Part shown: piece by piece, positions 5,365 through 6,286 of the stretch
How the letters are laid out: every line of letters starts with the position of its first letter
Numbering within the stretch: the first letter of the stretch is position 1
Source: Flavisolibacter sp.
GTDB lineage: Bacteria; Bacteroidota; Bacteroidia; Chitinophagales; Chitinophagaceae
Length of the DNA stretch: 6,286 nucleotides
NCBI GenBank assembly: GCA_017745135.1
Contig: JAGIAB010000188.1
Location: 1-6,286 of the forward strand
Reading direction: 5' to 3'
Made by a program: the position numbers and the translations under genes
The notes under the pieces: model-generated
The model's database searches: none
What the model was told of the DNA's origin: nothing
Seen by the model: only the letters and a program-made list of their open reading frames with translations

Positions 5365-5511
5365 ATGTGGTCGGATTATATCATCAATAATGCCAATGAA
5401 TTTTGTTTTGCGGCGGCCCTGCTTGTTTCCATACTTTTTTACCGTCAATATAAAAAGTATGAAGCTGAGGCTGAGCGAGAAGAGATGATTGAGAAGTTTT
5501 TGAACCCGTGA
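5365..5511 (+). CDS. 48-residue single-pass membrane protein
   Basis: ATG at 5365 opens 48 codons ending in TGA at 5509-5511. Residues 1-12 are polar with acidic Asp4 and Glu12. Residues 13-26 (FCFAAALLVSILFY) are a hydrophobic, likely membrane-spanning helix, though short. Residues 27-48 are a highly charged tail (RQYKKYEAEAEREE, then MIEKFLNP) likely to form an amphipathic or coiled helix. The positive cluster just after the helix suggests the C-terminal tail is cytoplasmic. An intrinsic terminator begins 24 bases after the stop, which supports a real, independently expressed gene. The layout recalls small membrane subunits and regulators such as CcoQ/FixQ-like proteins, but no cytochrome oxidase genes lie nearby and I cannot assign a family. 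An antisense frame of 65 codons (5251-5448) overlaps it and looks less credible. Confidence 0.6.
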   Translation: MWSDYIINNANEFCFAAALLVSILFYRQYKKYEAEAEREEMIEKFLNP

Positions 5512-5535
5512 ACATTTTCGTTTTATAGTAATAAG

Positions 5536-5563
5536 AAGCTGCTGTTGCAGCTTTTTGTGTTTT
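5536..5563 (+). terminator. Intrinsic terminator of the small membrane protein gene
   Basis: AAGCTGC (5536-5542), loop TGTT, GCAGCTT (5547-5553), then TTTGTGTTTT. It is a perfect 7-bp stem with a T-rich tail. The leftward tail (CTTATTACTATAAAA) is poorer but AT-rich, so it may also serve the convergent peptidase gene, whose stop is at 5597-5595. Confidence 0.8.
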
Positions 5564-5594
5564 AAAATACTATGATGGTGTGATCGCGTTCCAC

Positions 5595-6286
5595 CTACCG
5601 TCCTAAAATTTTAGGTAAGCTTGCATCAAACAATGCAATAAACTGGCTGCTGGTTAAAATATGTCCTTGCTTCTGCGCATTATCAGCAAGACGATATCCC
5701 CATTCTGCTGCAGCCATCCTTTGTGCAGGTGTACCATGATGGGTATAGCTGTCGAAATAACAATCGCCTAAATTGTAGAATACCTGTAGGAATTGCTGCA
5801 CTCTTTTCCATTGCATGGAAGCCCCTCGTGCATGCGAAAGATAATAAGCTGCAAAGCCATCAGCCATCAATTCGGTTCTGCGTGTGAACTCGGGGTCCGC
5901 AGTACCGCCGCTAAATACTTCGTTCTGAAACTGCACCTGGTGCCCGTATTCATGCGCAAAAATTGCCTGTGGCGCTACATCACCAAATCCCAGGTCTGCA
6001 TACGGTGCAATAATGCCATCACCCAAAGCAATTTTAGGAGGAATGGTGCCAAAGGGATAAAAATCCAATGAGGTTTGTGAATAAGCGTTGAATGAAAAAA
6101 TTGGATGGTTGCCATTTCTGTACTGGGGCACATTGGCAAGAAGCCACAAAATGAAGTCTGCCCAGTATGCTGCATTCGCTTCATCTTCGCCGTACAAAAG
6201 TTTATTGACGCGAATGAGCTTATCACGGTTTTGCAACATACTGCCATGAATAGGTACGGTGATGATGTCACCGGACTGTATGTTCC
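5595..6286 (-). CDS. Zinc metallopeptidase with HEYGH motif, N terminus missing
   Basis: The C-terminal 229 residues of a leftward gene. The reading frame stays open through base 6286, so the real start lies outside the window and the Met codon at 6239-6237 is probably internal. In this partial numbering the HEYGH zinc-binding motif is at 111-115, in the context AIFAHEYGHQVQF. About 23 residues later, ELMADGFAAYY begins at Glu138, which fits the third zinc ligand of gluzincin-type peptidases. THHGTPAQRMAAAEWGY (about 181-197) follows. HEYGH with an E-x-x-AD block and a terminal HGT..QR block recalls the YpfJ-type neutral zinc metallopeptidases (PF04228-like), though similarity outside these motifs is limited. 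Both histidines and the catalytic Glu are intact, so it should be active. A signal or lipoprotein peptide cannot be checked because the N terminus is missing. It converges on the 48-residue protein gene, and the hairpin at 5536-5563 lies between them. Confidence 0.82.
   Translation of the reverse strand, partial: NIQSGDIITVPIHGSMLQNRDKLIRVNKLLYGEDEANAAYWADFILWLLANVPQYRNGNHPIFSFNAYSQTSLDFYPFGTIPPKIALGDGIIAPYADLGFGDVAPQAIFAHEYGHQVQFQNEVFSGGTADPEFTRRTELMADGFAAYYLSHARGASMQWKRVQQFLQVFYNLGDCYFDSYTHHGTPAQRMAAAEWGYRLADNAQKQGHILTSSQFIALFDASLPKILGR

Noticed and set aside
5251..5448. 65-codon minus-strand frame overlapping the 48-residue protein
   Set aside because: No family resemblance and mostly basic residues; the plus-strand frame has better protein layout and a matching terminator. 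Not fully excluded.
5793..6071. 92-codon plus-strand frame inside the metallopeptidase
   Set aside because: Antisense to the catalytic HEYGH region of a clear peptidase.
1..6286. CRISPR array, insertion sequence, tRNA or rRNA
   Set aside because: No regularly spaced long repeats, transposase frame, terminal inverted repeats or RNA cloverleaf patterns were found by eye on either strand.

Overview
The window looks like chromosomal DNA from a member of the Bacteroidota, most likely near Chitinophagaceae. The evidence is an exported protein with an N-terminal carboxypeptidase-like regulatory domain, a compact single-gene LpxD homologue, TAnnTTTG-like promoter boxes, and a lack of clear Shine-Dalgarno sites. 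The genus cannot be fixed from this sequence alone. Coding density is moderate, and three gaps of over 300 bases separate the genes.

Left part (1-1815): the start of a yicC-type endoribonuclease gene runs leftward off the window edge. It is divergent from an lpxD-type acyltransferase gene running rightward. The 443-base gap between them holds a strong leftward intrinsic terminator with no protein gene upstream of it. A second hairpin and a possible -7 box lie just before it, so a short unannotated RNA is a reasonable candidate.

Middle (1816-4263): a convergent gap of about 345 bases contains only doubtful micro-ORFs on both strands. It is followed by two leftward genes 21 bases apart, probably one transcript. 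The upstream gene is an extended short-chain dehydrogenase/epimerase-like protein. The downstream gene is an exported protein with a carboxypeptidase-like regulatory domain and an unrecognised C-terminal domain.

Right part (4264-6286): a divergent rightward gene encodes a scramblase/LURP-one-like beta-repeat protein and ends in a strong terminator. It is followed by a 48-residue single-pass membrane protein with its own terminator. A leftward zinc metallopeptidase gene with HEYGH and ELMAD motifs enters from the right edge without its start.

The genes share a loose cell-envelope theme (lipid A acylation, an exported protein, a lipid-binding-type fold, a membrane microprotein, a probable exported peptidase), but nothing ties them into one pathway. 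I see no mobile element, CRISPR array, tRNA or rRNA, and no clear new multi-gene system. The best leads are the possible short RNA at 425-492 and the 48-residue membrane protein.
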